From an uncultured Alloprevotella sp. (GTDB lineage Bacteria > Bacteroidota > Bacteroidia > Bacteroidales > Bacteroidaceae): a stretch of 64,000 nucleotides of DNA. Position numbers and translations under genes: made by a program. Positions 25,282-35,600 of this stretch are shown piece after piece. Where the stretch lies: positions 1 through 64,000 of the forward strand of contig CALUIN010000002.1 of assembly GCA_944320745.1 (NCBI GenBank). The letters are read 5' to 3'. Each line of letters starts with the position of its first letter. Positions within the stretch are counted from its first letter, which is position 1. The notes under the pieces are model-generated. The model saw nothing but the letters and a program-made list of their open reading frames with translations, did not search any database and was not told the origin of the DNA.

Positions 25282-25866
25282 ATGCGAACTTCCCCTACAG
25301 CCTCCTGGGCGGAAAACGTCGTGCTGACCGATGCCGGCTACCTGGACCGCGTGGCCTTCAACCTTATCGTCAATTTCGAGCGAATGATCAACCGCCGCAT
25401 ACCTGCCGGCGACCTTTGCCGCTGGCTGGACTGCGTGGCCCTTGATGGCGGATTGCGCCCCGGCGACAATGCCGTCCAGGCCGTGTTTCTGCACGGCTCC
25501 GCCGCACAGTCTTTGCAATACCTGCAGCCCGGCAACTTTTCTGCCGACCTTGACGGAAAAGCCTTCCGCGACAACTTGGGCGAATTTACTCTCCACAGCT
25601 TCCCCGTAGAGGAAGTGGTGTCCCCGGCGGACTTCTTCGTACAGTCGCTCGAGGCCCTTTGCGCCGCGTCATCGGTCCGCCGCCTCATGGTCGTGGCCGA
25701 CATGGACGCCTACGGAGACCGGGTCATGCGGACAGCCGCCGCGGCCCGCGACAAGGACATCACACTCTTCGCCATGGAGCCCCTGCCCGGCGGCGGATTC
25801 CGTCAGGAAATCCTGGGCTACTCTCTGATGAGCGCCCTTGGCATCCGCTCGGACGAATTGCCTTGA
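25282..25866 (+). CDS. conserved Bacteroidales hypothetical protein (possibly DUF6621)
   Basis: A 194-residue soluble protein without signal peptide. It begins with a helix-rich region (YLDRVAFNLIVNFERMINRRI) and contains a later segment VRRLMVVADMDAYGDRV that looks like a Rossmann-type beta strand and turn. I have a weak recollection that proteins of this pattern are catalogued as DUF6621; treat that as tentative. Function unknown. It lies 53 bases upstream of the protease gene on the same strand, so they may share a transcript. Confidence 0.6.
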   Translation: MRTSPTASWAENVVLTDAGYLDRVAFNLIVNFERMINRRIPAGDLCRWLDCVALDGGLRPGDNAVQAVFLHGSAAQSLQYLQPGNFSADLDGKAFRDNLGEFTLHSFPVEEVVSPADFFVQSLEALCAASSVRRLMVVADMDAYGDRVMRTAAAARDKDITLFAMEPLPGGGFRQEILGYSLMSALGIRSDELP

Positions 25867-25919
25867 GCCGTTTACTTATATCCACCGATACACTTACCAC
25901 ATCAAGCCTATTTTTACCG

Positions 25920-28900
25920 ATGAACCTTTTCCAAAACTCTCCGCGCGGATTGCTTCCGGGCATCCGCCGTGCAGGGCCGGCTGCCCTGTCCCTTACGCTG
26001 GGGCTGGCGTTCGCCCTGCCCGCCGAGGCGCAGCATCAGCGCCCCGACCATGTGAATAATGCCGAAAATGCCTACTTTCCGCCCGTCTTCAACCAGGACG
26101 GCGGCTCGTGCGGCTCGGCTTCGCGCATTGGTTACATGTTCACCTACGAGATCAACGCCTTCCGCGGCGCTGACGCCTCGAAGCCCGAAAACATTTATCC
26201 CACCCATTTCACGTGGCTTCTCACCAACAGCCATTCCGGCAAGGAAGGAATGGCTATGGCCAACGGCGTGCCCAACTCCATCGTCTACGGAGGTCCTACC
26301 TACTCGCGCCTGTTCGGCAACCAGGACTGCGCAGACAGCGATTTCGGATGGATGCAGGGTTACGACAAATGGTATTCGGCCATGTTCAACCGCATCTCCC
26401 GCAACAGCTTCTCGCCTTACGCGCTCGATACGGAGAAGGGGCGTGAGTTTGTCAAGAACTGGCTCTGGAACCATCAGGGCGACCCCGACTTCAAGGCCGG
26501 CGGCATCTGCGGCATAGGTGTGGCCAGCGCCTGCAAGCCCGCACCGATAGCCGACGACCCCCAGGGCATCAATGCAGCCCTCGGCGTAGTCGGCCAGAAG
26601 TACGTTACCCGCTGGGGCGACGGCGTGGACCACGCGCTGACCATCGTAGGCTACGACGACCGCATCGTCTTCGATCTCGACGGCAACGGCAAGTTCGGCG
26701 AGCCGGACAAGGACGAACGCGGCGCCTGGATTATCGTCAATTCCTGGGGAAACGGTTGGGCCAACCACGGCTTTATCTATTGCCCTTACAAGTATAGTTT
26801 CCCCGTCCGCCAGCACGAAGGCGGAGCCTGGAAGCCCGAGTTCTACCATGTGCGCAAGAACTACCGCCCGCTGCGCACCCTCAAGGTCCGCATGGACTAT
26901 TCGCGGCGGAGCGAACTGAAGCTGAGCGTCGGCATCTCGGCCGACATCCACGCGACGGAACCCGACGTCGTCATCGACCTGGAGCACTTCAAGTATGCCG
27001 GCGACGGCCGCTCCGAACGTACGAAGCGCGGCCTCGAGGCGCGCACCCCCATGCTGGGCAAATGGGCCGACGGCAAGCTGCACGACGAGCCGATGGAGTT
27101 CGGTTACGACCTGACGGACCTCACCCTCGGCTTCGACCGCAGCCGGCCGCTGAAGTACTTCTTCATTGTCCAGACCTCGCGCCACGCCATCGGCACCGGG
27201 CGGCTGACGTCCTGCTCCCTGCTCGACTACGAGTTCGACCGTCAGGGCATCGAGACGCCGTTCGACTCCATCGGCCGCGGCCTGCGCCTGCAGAGCCACG
27301 GTGCGCGCACGGTGCTGACGGCCGTGGTCCAGGGCGAGCCCCTCTTCGCTCCGGCCAATCTGCGGCTGGCCGGCGGTGCCCTCCAGTGGTCCGCCCCGCA
27401 GCCGACCCACTATGAGCGGCGCGGCTACGTGCTCTACCGCGACGGCCAACCTGTCGACACGCTACCGGCCCGGCCCGAGCAGTATTCCGGCAAACTCAGC
27501 GACGGCGCCGCCTATGCAGTCGCCGCCCTCTATGCCGTCGGCGACACGCTGCAGACCTCAGCCCTCTGCGCGGCCGTGCGTCCGCAGGCCAGCGCGGCAG
27601 CGGGCGCGCTCCGGCTGGACAGCTGCGGCTTCGTCATCCCCGGCGTCTTTGCCGCACGGCTGGACCATGCCACGATAGAGTACTGGCTGCGGCCCCGCAC
27701 GTGGCGCAACTGGAACCAGAGCGTGGGCCCGGGCTGGGACCGCTTCCTGATGCATGCCAATGATGACGGTTCGGTCACCGCCGGTTGGGACACGCGCTCC
27801 CGCATGGATACGCGCCCCGGACTGATCCGCACGGGCCAGTGGACCCACCTGGCCGTCACCGTGGCGCGCGACACCATGACGCTCTACGTGAACGGACAGC
27901 CCGTCGACACCCTGCGGGGCCGGCGTCACAACGGCCTGGGCGGGTTCGGAGATCTGCCTTTCGGCAACAGTCCTGAAGGGGCTATGGACGGCGAACTGGC
28001 CGAGGTGCGCGTGTGGAAAACGGCACGCACGCCCGAAGAAATCCGCGGCGCCATGCACCACGGCTATGCCGCGGCCGGCCTGCCCCCGACGTTGCTGGCC
28101 TACTATCCCGGCGGTCTGGAGCGGACGGACTCTGTCCTCTGCCTGGCCGATGCGGCTGGCGGCCGCCCGGCGCCGGTAGCCGCCTTCGGACAGGCCGCCG
28201 CGGCCCAGGACGCCCCGGCGCTGAGCATGCCGACGGACGTAACGGTGGGCTTCGACGTGCCCGCCGGACCGCTCTATGCCGGCAGCGAATATGGCTTTAC
28301 GGCCCTTTGCTCTCCCTCCGTGGCTACGGCCGAGTGGACCGTAGCCTACGGGGCTAAGGACAGTGGCGACGGGGCTACTTCCAGTTTTTACGGGACTAAG
28401 CCCCGTATCATCTTCCCCAAGCCGGGACGCTACGAGGTGAAACTGACGGGCCGCACGGCCGACGGCCATACGGCAGATCACACGGCAACGGTCGACGTGG
28501 CAGAGCGGACGCTCGACGCCCGTTTCCGCTTCTCGCAGCCCGAAGGGGCCGCAGGCGAGCGCATCAGCTTCCTGCCCCTGTCGCCCGTGCCGGGACTGCG
28601 CTACGAGTGGACCTTCAAGGGGGCCGACTCTACCGGCGCCGGCACCATGAACGCCGCGGCCACGTATGCCCAGGCCGGCGACTACCGGGTGCGCCTGCGC
28701 GTGACCGACCCCGAGACCGGACGCAGCCGCCGGCAGACGCAACGGCTGCACGTGCACAACGTGGCGCCGCAACCGGCCTTCGTGCTGTCGCAGATGGTCG
28801 TGCAGCGCGGCGGGCGCGTCACGCTGACCGACCGCAGTCGCTACCAGCCGACCTCGTGGCAATGGTCGGTGGACAGCCGGCGTATGGCCTATCGCGCGGA

Positions 28901-30236
28901 GGGACGGAGCGCCGAACTGGATATGACGGCGCCGGGCGTCTACGACGTGACGCTGACGGCGGCCAACGAGGAAGGTTCCGCTACGCTGACGCAAAAGGCC
29001 GCGCTGACGGTATGTAATGCCGACAGCAAGAACGGACTGAATTTCGGGACGCCGGCCGCCGCCGTGACGACGGAGGGCAACCCGCTGGCCGGACCGGCCC
29101 AGGCCATGACCTTGGAGTGGTGGATGAATGCTCGCCCGGCGGACCGCCTGGCAGGCATGGGCGATGCGGCCGCCACCTGGCTGCTGACGGCCGAGCGCAA
29201 CGGGCGGATGAGATTCTGGGCCGACAGCGCGTCGGCCGCATCGCCCGCCGGCTTTGTGCAGTTCGGCCAGTGGCATCACTATGCGGTCAGTTTCGATCGC
29301 GGCGAGGTGACCTTCTGGCGCGACGGCGAGCCGCTGCAAAAGCACACGCTCAAGCGACACGGCAAAGCGGTGCGGACGCTGCCGGACGTGCCTGCGCTGC
29401 GCCTGGGCGGCGAGCGCGCGCCGATGAACGCCGTCATCGACGAGGTGCGTCTGTGGCGCAAGGCCCTTGCCGACACGACCCTGCAGCGTTATGCCAACGC
29501 GCCCGTGGCGGACGTTGCCGCGGCGCAGACGGCAGACAGCCTGTGTCTCTATTATGACTTCAACCAGAATGGCGGCGACGTGCGCGATGCTCTGCCGCAG
29601 GGCCACACGGGACGCCGCACCGGCTTCGGACCCGACGGCGACGCCTGGGGTCTTTCTTCGGGCGTGTTCAGCCTGAACTTCGATACGCCGCTCGAGGACC
29701 TCACCGCGCAATACCTGCCACCCGCCACGCGGCCTTTCGCCACGACGGGGCAGACGGTCAACACGAAGGATGCCAAGCGCTTCGAAGCCTTCCGCACCGA
29801 GACGGCCGCTAATGGCTGGTTCGTTGAAAACTATGCCGGGACGGACACCCTCCGAACGGGCGTACATGTGGACCATAACAAGGACGACGCGCTGACGGTG
29901 ACGACCGGATGGGACGGATTTGCAGACCGCCTGGACAATCATAAGCTCTACTGTACGGCGACATTGCCCGCCGGACGTTATGAGCTGGCCGTGGAGAGCT
30001 CGAACGCGCTGCCCGCCGGCGGCAGTCGGCTGGTAGTGGCCGCCGGCACGGGATTGCCCGATGTGCAGAACCTGGACGCCGCGCTGGCTTCCGCCCCGTT
30101 GGGCGAGGGACGGCTGACGTTTGTCCTGGACAAGGAGACGGCCGTGTCGCTCGGCATCGTGTTCCAGCAGCAGGGCCGCACTTGCGTGACGCTGGACCGC
30201 ATCGTGCTGCGGCGCTCTGTGTTGCAGCAGCCGTAG
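25920..30236 (+). CDS. secreted papain-like (C1A) cysteine protease with LamG and PKD modules
   Basis: A 1438-residue exported protein. ATG 25920 starts a signal peptide (to about residue 38, PAEAQ); in-frame codons upstream overlap the preceding gene and lack homology. Residues 50-330 form a C1A peptidase with Cys64 (GGSCGSAS), His238 (VDHALTIVGYDD) and Asn274 (IVNSWGNGW). Between His and Asn lies FDLDGNGKFGEPDKDE, an EF-hand-like calcium loop. A LamG domain (about 570-730), three PKD-like modules (about 770-1030) and a second LamG (about 1035-1180) follow; a C-terminal beta domain ends the protein. Residues 810-830 are encoded by the 21-bp repeat at 28347-28409. Likely a surface protease acting on host or glycan-decorated substrates. 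Confidence 0.88.
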   Translation: MNLFQNSPRGLLPGIRRAGPAALSLTLGLAFALPAEAQHQRPDHVNNAENAYFPPVFNQDGGSCGSASRIGYMFTYEINAFRGADASKPENIYPTHFTWLLTNSHSGKEGMAMANGVPNSIVYGGPTYSRLFGNQDCADSDFGWMQGYDKWYSAMFNRISRNSFSPYALDTEKGREFVKNWLWNHQGDPDFKAGGICGIGVASACKPAPIADDPQGINAALGVVGQKYVTRWGDGVDHALTIVGYDDRIVFDLDGNGKFGEPDKDERGAWIIVNSWGNGWANHGFIYCPYKYSFPVRQHEGGAWKPEFYHVRKNYRPLRTLKVRMDYSRRSELKLSVGISADIHATEPDVVIDLEHFKYAGDGRSERTKRGLEARTPMLGKWADGKLHDEPMEFGYDLTDLTLGFDRSRPLKYFFIVQTSRHAIGTGRLTSCSLLDYEFDRQGIETPFDSIGRGLRLQSHGARTVLTAVVQGEPLFAPANLRLAGGALQWSAPQPTHYERRGYVLYRDGQPVDTLPARPEQYSGKLSDGAAYAVAALYAVGDTLQTSALCAAVRPQASAAAGALRLDSCGFVIPGVFAARLDHATIEYWLRPRTWRNWNQSVGPGWDRFLMHANDDGSVTAGWDTRSRMDTRPGLIRTGQWTHLAVTVARDTMTLYVNGQPVDTLRGRRHNGLGGFGDLPFGNSPEGAMDGELAEVRVWKTARTPEEIRGAMHHGYAAAGLPPTLLAYYPGGLERTDSVLCLADAAGGRPAPVAAFGQAAAAQDAPALSMPTDVTVGFDVPAGPLYAGSEYGFTALCSPSVATAEWTVAYGAKDSGDGATSSFYGTKPRIIFPKPGRYEVKLTGRTADGHTADHTATVDVAERTLDARFRFSQPEGAAGERISFLPLSPVPGLRYEWTFKGADSTGAGTMNAAATYAQAGDYRVRLRVTDPETGRSRRQTQRLHVHNVAPQPAFVLSQMVVQRGGRVTLTDRSRYQPTSWQWSVDSRRMAYRAEGRSAELDMTAPGVYDVTLTAANEEGSATLTQKAALTVCNADSKNGLNFGTPAAAVTTEGNPLAGPAQAMTLEWWMNARPADRLAGMGDAAATWLLTAERNGRMRFWADSASAASPAGFVQFGQWHHYAVSFDRGEVTFWRDGEPLQKHTLKRHGKAVRTLPDVPALRLGGERAPMNAVIDEVRLWRKALADTTLQRYANAPVADVAAAQTADSLCLYYDFNQNGGDVRDALPQGHTGRRTGFGPDGDAWGLSSGVFSLNFDTPLEDLTAQYLPPATRPFATTGQTVNTKDAKRFEAFRTETAANGWFVENYAGTDTLRTGVHVDHNKDDALTVTTGWDGFADRLDNHKLYCTATLPAGRYELAVESSNALPAGGSRLVVAAGTGLPDVQNLDAALASAPLGEGRLTFVLDKETAVSLGIVFQQQGRTCVTLDRIVLRRSVLQQP
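28347..28409. repeat. 21-bp tandem repeat, locus D (in frame inside the protease gene)
   Basis: Three units in exact 21-base register begin at 28347, 28368 and 28389. Unit 1 has TACGGGGCTAAGG, unit 3 TACGGGACTAAGCCCCGT. The unit boundaries coincide with codon boundaries, giving the seven-residue blocks YGAKDSG, DGATSSF and YGTKPRI at residues 810-830. They fall in a loop of the first PKD-like module, between EWTVA and IFPKPGRYEVKL. This is the only one of the eight loci that is wholly coding. Confidence 0.88.
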
Positions 30237-30260
30237 GTCCCCGTCGCCGCACTGACGGAT

Positions 30261-30324
30261 AAGAAAGAAGCTCCCGGAGAGGCGCGGAACAGTACGTTCC
30301 GGCAGCTCCGGGAGCTTCTTTCTT
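30261..30324. terminator. bidirectional terminator between protease and HAD genes
   Basis: A perfect 18-bp stem (AAGAAAGAAGCTCCCGGA at 30261-30278 and its complement at 30307-30324). The A-rich left and T-rich right arm ends give a U-rich 3' side in both directions, fitting the convergent genes on either side. Confidence 0.9.
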
Positions 30325-30350
30325 GATGTGTCATTCTGCCTGCCTGCCGG

Positions 30351-31079
30351 TCAGTGGCCGGCGGCGGGGATTTCCTCCCAGTGGGCGCAGCAGTCCGTCA
30401 TGGAGGGGAAGATCAGGTCGGCGCCGGCTTCGAGCAGGACGCTGTCGGGCAGCGGGCCCGTGTTGACGGCAATGGTGAAGATGTCTGCCGCCACGGCGGA
30501 CTGCACGCCGAGGGGGGCGTTCTCCACCACGATGGCCTCCCACGGCCTGACGCCGGCCTTCTGCAGGCCGAGCAGGTAGGGTTCGGGAGAGGGCTTGCCG
30601 TGCTTCACGTCCTTGCTTGAGACGACGCGCTCCGGCGCGAAGTAGCCGGGATAGCTGTGCTCAAGGCGGTCGAGCAAGGACAGCTGGCCGCTGCCGGTGA
30701 CAACGAAAATGCCGAGTCCGGAGGATTTCACCTTGGCCAGCAGTTCGGCGGCGCCGGGCATTTTCGGCGCTTCGGGGCAAGCGTTGAAGAGGCGGCACTT
30801 CTCGGCGTAGATCTGCTCGATCTCCTGCGGCGTGGCATCGCGGTGCCAGTAGCGGCGGGTCAGGATGTTGATGGTGGCGGCGCCGGTACGGCCCTCGTGC
30901 ATGTAGGCTTCGCGCGGCTCCATCTTCAGTCCGAACTCGGTGCAGACCTGTGCCCAAGTCCGGGCGTGGTTGGGCATGGAGTCGAAGAGGACGCCGTCCA
31001 TATCGAAAAGCACGGCTTTCGGGGTGAATGCCTCGAAGCCGTGCTTTGCCAAATAGTGTTGTATAGCTGTGTCGAACAT
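30351..31079 (-). CDS. HAD superfamily sugar-phosphate phosphatase/phosphoglucomutase-like
   Basis: A 242-residue cytoplasmic HAD hydrolase of the beta-phosphoglucomutase subgroup. Motif I is FDMDGVLFDSM (nucleophile and acid Asp), motif II VTGSG, motif III KHGKPSPEPY and motif IV VVENAPLGVQSA, where the usual acidic pair is Glu-Asn. A helical cap follows motif I. ATG 31079 was chosen because upstream codons do not resemble the family. It lies 72 bases after pgi on the same strand, so it is probably co-transcribed and may act on a hexose phosphate. Confidence 0.88.
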   Translation of the reverse strand: MFDTAIQHYLAKHGFEAFTPKAVLFDMDGVLFDSMPNHARTWAQVCTEFGLKMEPREAYMHEGRTGAATINILTRRYWHRDATPQEIEQIYAEKCRLFNACPEAPKMPGAAELLAKVKSSGLGIFVVTGSGQLSLLDRLEHSYPGYFAPERVVSSKDVKHGKPSPEPYLLGLQKAGVRPWEAIVVENAPLGVQSAVAADIFTIAVNTGPLPDSVLLEAGADLIFPSMTDCCAHWEEIPAAGH

Positions 31080-31151
31080 AGGAATTTCTGAAACGTGCGG
31101 ACGGAGAGACCGCGGCGCCAGGCTGGCGGCCGGGCGCACGCGGCACAGGGG

Positions 31152-32501
31152 TCAGCGGGCCAGACGCTCGCGAATGGCCTTGCTCTCGGCTTCGTAGCCG
31201 GGCTTGTCGAGCAGGGCGAACATGTTCTTCTTGTAAGCCTCTACGCCGGGCTGGTTGAAGGGGTTGACCCCGAGCAGGATTCCGCTTATGCCGCACGCGC
31301 GCTCGAAGAAGTAGATGAGCTGGCCCAAGCCGTAGGCGTCGAGCCGGGGCAGGACAATGCGGATGTTGGGCACTCCGCCGTCGACGTGCGCCACCTGCGT
31401 GCCGAGTTCGGCCATTTTGTTGACCTCGTCCACGCGCTTCCCTTCCAGGAAGTTGAGGCCGTCGAGGTTCGCGTCGTCGTGGGGAACGCGGAGCGTGTGG
31501 GCCGACGTCTCGACGGACACGACGGTCTCGAAGATAGTGCGCTCGCCTTCCTGAATCCACTGGCCCATGGAGTGAAGGTCCGTAGTGAAGTCGACGGCTG
31601 CGGGGAAGATGCCCTTCCCGTCCTTGCCTTCGCTTTCTCCGTAGAGCTGCTTCCACCACTCGTTCATGTAGTGGAGCTTGGGCTGGAAGTTGACTAGGAT
31701 TTCAATCTTCTTGCCGGCGGCGTAGAGCGCGTTGCGCAGGGCGGCGTAGCGCTCGGCGGGGTTTTCTTCGTAGGGCACGTCGGATCCGGTGGCTTTCTCC
31801 ATGTCGGCCGCTCCCTGCATCAGCGCGTCGATGTCGTAGCCGGCGCAGGCGATGGGCAGCAGGCCGACGGGCGTGAGCACGGAGAAGCGTCCGCCGACAT
31901 TGTCGGGGATGATGAAGCTCTTGTATCCTTCCTGGTCGGCCTGCGTGCGTGCGGCGCCGCGGTGGGCGTCGGTGACGGCGACAATGACCTTGCGGGCCAC
32001 GTCGAGGCCGCGTTCCTCCTCGCAGAGTCGGCGGAGCAGGCGGAAGGCCAGGGCCGTCTCGGTGGTGGTGCCGGACTTGGAGACGTTGATGACGCCGAAG
32101 CGGCGGCCTTTGAGGTAGTCGCAGAGTTCGGCCAGATAGTCCTCGCCGATGTTGTTGCCGGCAAAGAGCATGACGGGGCGGTGGCTCTCGGCCATGAGCC
32201 AGCCGAAACTATTGCCCAGGGCTTCGATGACGGCGCGGGCGCCGAGGTAGCTCCCGCCGATGCCGGCCACGACGATGACGTCGCACAGCTCGCGCAATTG
32301 GGCGGCAGTCTGCTTCAGGTCCTCCATGAGGGAGGCGGGGAAGGCGGAGGGCAGGTGCAGCCAGCCCAGGAAGTCGTTGCCGGGGCATGTGCCGTTCTCG
32401 AGGGCGGCCTGTGCGGCCTTCACTTTCGGGGCCCATGCCTCCATCGTACCGTCTGCCAGGAATTGGGCAGCTTTGTTGAGTTCCAAACGAAGATTCTTCA
32501 T
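31152..32501 (-). CDS. pgi: glucose-6-phosphate isomerase
   Basis: A 449-residue cytoplasmic isomerase interconverting glucose 6-phosphate and fructose 6-phosphate. Family segments visible: [15 protein letters not shown] (phosphosugar-binding), [16 protein letters not shown], and the active-site [24 protein letters not shown] region near residues 260-285. Length fits the short bacterial PGI class. The promoter at 32558-32565 drives it with the HAD gene behind it. Confidence 0.96.
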   Translation of the reverse strand: MKNLRLELNKAAQFLADGTMEAWAPKVKAAQAALENGTCPGNDFLGWLHLPSAFPASLMEDLKQTAAQLRELCDVIVVAGIGGSYLGARAVIEALGNSFGWLMAESHRPVMLFAGNNIGEDYLAELCDYLKGRRFGVINVSKSGTTTETALAFRLLRRLCEEERGLDVARKVIVAVTDAHRGAARTQADQEGYKSFIIPDNVGGRFSVLTPVGLLPIACAGYDIDALMQGAADMEKATGSDVPYEENPAERYAALRNALYAAGKKIEILVNFQPKLHYMNEWWKQLYGESEGKDGKGIFPAAVDFTTDLHSMGQWIQEGERTIFETVVSVETSAHTLRVPHDDANLDGLNFLEGKRVDEVNKMAELGTQVAHVDGGVPNIRIVLPRLDAYGLGQLIYFFERACGISGILLGVNPFNQPGVEAYKKNMFALLDKPGYEAESKAIRERLAR

Positions 32502-32557
32502 GTTCGTAATAAGTTTAGTACTTTACGGAGCTTGGCCGCCAGGCGGCAAACTCCATG

Positions 32558-32565
32558 CAAATTTA
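32558..32565 (-). promoter_or_regulatory. -7 box of the pgi-HAD operon
   Basis: The minus strand reads TAAATTTG, an exact TAnnTTTG match, 56 bases before the pgi ATG. Confidence 0.7.
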
Positions 32566-32643
32566 CACCAACCGGCGGGAAGGGCCAAACGGGGCGGGCG
32601 TTTTTTGCCGCCACGCCGCGGACGGGCCGTACCGCGGCGGCCT

Positions 32644-35600
32644 TCAGGCCTGGGCCGCTGCGGCCGGGGCGGGCTGGAGCATGTCCTGCAGGAGCTGCAC
32701 GGCGGCGGCCACGCTCTTGACGTTGCCGACGATCATGCGGCGCTTGTCGTGGTCCTGCCGCAGCTGGCAGGTGCGGTAGTGGGCCGCGGCGTAGGCCAGA
32801 ATGTTGCCGAAGGCGGCGCTGGAGTAGAAGGGGCTGTCGAGGCGGGAAACGAAGTAGAGCGTCAGGCGGCCCTGCTTGAGCGCGAGCCTTTCGGCTCCTG
32901 CGCGGCGGCCCAGGCGGCGGAGCGGCGAGATGAGCAGCAGCTCTTCGCCCTCGGGCGGGACGGGGCCGAAGCGGTCGACGAGGCGCTGGCGGAACTGCTG
33001 GAGCTGCTCGTCGGTCGTAAGGCCGTCCAGTTCGCGGTAGAGGAGCATGCGCTCCGAACTGCCGGGCACGTAGTCCTCGGGCAGGAAGGCGTGGAGGTCG
33101 CAGTCGATGGAACAGTCGTCCACGAAGTCCTCGCCACTGAGCCGGGCGCCCTGGTCCGGGGCATCGGCGAAGAGTTCGGCGAACTCGTCGTTCTTGAGTT
33201 CGGCAACGGCCTGCGCCAGAATCTTCTGATAGGTCTCGTATCCGAGGTCGGCGATGAAGCCGCTCTGTTCGGCGCCGAGCAGGTTACCGGCTCCGCGGAT
33301 GTCCAAGTCCTGCATGGCTATGTGAATGCCGCTTCCCAGGTCGCTGAAGTTCTCTATGGCCTGGAGCCGGCGCCTGGAGTCGTCGGGCAACTGGGCCAGG
33401 GGCGGTGCCAGCAGGTAGCAGAAGGCTTTGCGACCGCCGCGGCCTACGCGGCCGCGCATCTGGTGGAGGTCTGCCAGACCGAAGTGGTGGGCGTTGTCTA
33501 TAATAATGGTGTTGGCATTAGGAATGTCAATGCCGTTCTCGACGATAGTGGTGGAAATGAGCACGTCGTAGTCGTAGTTGACGAAGTCGAGAATGACCTT
33601 CTCGAGCTCGGCCGGCGGCATCTGGCCGTGACCGATGGCCACCCGGGCGTCCGGGACATACTTGCGCACCAGTTCGGCCAGGTGGGGAAGGGCGGCGACG
33701 CGGTGGGTGACGATATAGACTTGCCCGTTGCGGCTCATCTCGAAATTGACGGCTTCGGCAATGATTTCATAACTGAACGTGTGGATTTCCGTCAGGATGG
33801 GGTAGCGGTTGGGCGGCGGTGTCTGAATGACGGAAAAGTCGCGGGCACCCATCAGCGAGAACTGGAGCGTGCGCGGGATAGGGGTCGCCGAGAGCGTCAA
33901 CGTATCGATGTTGACTTTCAGCTGGCGGAGCTTCTCCTTGACAGCTACGCCGAACTTCTGCTCCTCGTCGATGATGAGCAGGCCGAGGTCTTTGAAATGG
34001 ACGTTCTTTCCGATGAGTTTGTGCGTCCCGATGAGGATGTTGATGTTGCCCTCGGCCAGGTCTTTCAGGACGGCTTGGGTCTGTTGCGGCGTGCGGGCCC
34101 GGCTGAGGTAGTCCACGCGGATGGGGAAGTCCTTGAGACGCTTGGCGAAAGTCTTGTAGTGCTGCAATGCCAGGACCGTTGTGGGGACGAGGACGGCTAC
34201 TTGCTTGTTGTCGCAGGTGGCCTTGAGGGCGGCGCGTACGGCGATTTCCGTTTTTCCGAACCCTACGTCGCCGCAGACCAGGCGGTCCATGGGCCTCTGG
34301 CTCTCCATGTCGGCTTTTACTTCGCGGGTTACCCTGAGCTGGTCCGGCGTATCTTCGTAGGCGAAGCCAGCTTCGAGCTCGTGCTGGAGGAAGGTGTCCG
34401 GCGAGAAGGCAAAGCCTTTCTCCTCCTTGCGGCGGGCGTAGAGGCGGATGAGGTCGCGGGCAATGTCCTTGATTTTCTTTTTGGTACGGTCCTTGAGTTT
34501 TTCCCATGCCCCTGTGCCTAAGCGACTCAAACGCGGAGGCTCGCCCTCTTTCCCCTTATATTTGCTTACTTTGTGCAGGGAGTGGATGGAGACGAACACG
34601 ACGTCGTCGTTCTGGAACGTGAGCTTGATCATCTCCTGGCTGCTCCCGTCGGCCCCGGCTACGCGCACCAGTCCGGCGAAGCGGCCTACGCCGTGGTCCA
34701 CGTGGACAACGTAGTCGCCGGGTTCAAACTGCATGAGTTCTTTGAGCGAGAGGGCCATCTTGGCGTCGCGGGCATGGTCGCTGCGCAGGCTGTATTTGTG
34801 GAAGCGGTCAAAGATTTGGTGGTCCGTGAAGAGGCAGAGGTGCAGGTCGTTGTCCGTGAATCCCTCGTGCAGGGTGTGATTGACGGCCTGGAAGGGGCAG
34901 CCGCCGCCCGTCTCGTCGAGGATGTTGCGCAAGCGCTCGTTCTGCTTGGGGCTGTCGGCCAGGATGTAGAGGCGGTAGCCCGCCGCGAGCAGATCGGTGA
35001 AAGAGTTGCGGACAAGCTCGAACTTCTTGTGATAGAGCGGCTGGGGAGTGATGTCGAAATGAAGCGTGGCGCCTGGAGTCCCGATCGGGCGGGGGCCGAT
35101 GTCTACCCGTTGCAGGGGCGCGAGGCCGCGGATGAGCTGTTCGCCTTTGACGAGCATCGATTCGCGGTTAAGCCGTTCCAGCTGTTCGGCAGCCTCCATC
35201 TCGGAAGTCGCTTCCCGTTCGGCGACGGCCTGTCGGGAGAACCCCTCCTGATAAATGCGTTCGACAGCATCCTGTATGAAAGCGATGTCGCGGACTACGA
35301 GGCAAGTGTCGGCCGGCAGGCAGGATGGGAAAGGCATAAGGTCGCCGTCTGCCGTTTGCAGGTCGGGGACAATGCTGGCTTCGCGGAGGCGGTCGCGGGA
35401 GAGCTGTGTCTGAACCTCGAACGTGCGGATGGAGTCTATCTCGTCGCCGAAGAAGTCCACGCGGTAAGGGTATTCGGACGAGAAGGAATAGACGTCGAGA
35501 ATGCTGCCGCGGACAGCGTATTCGCCGGGTTCGTAGACGTAGTCGCGGCGTTTGAATCCCAGTTCGTGCAGGTGGCTGCCCAGTTCTGTCAGGTCGAACG

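Noticed and set aside
32260-34521. A long plus-strand open frame antisense to mfd, and similar long antisense frames over the GH84, protease, glnN and RND genes
   Set aside because: High GC leaves few stop codons, so antisense frames of real genes stay open. Their translations show no domain and low-complexity His/Val/Gly-rich composition.
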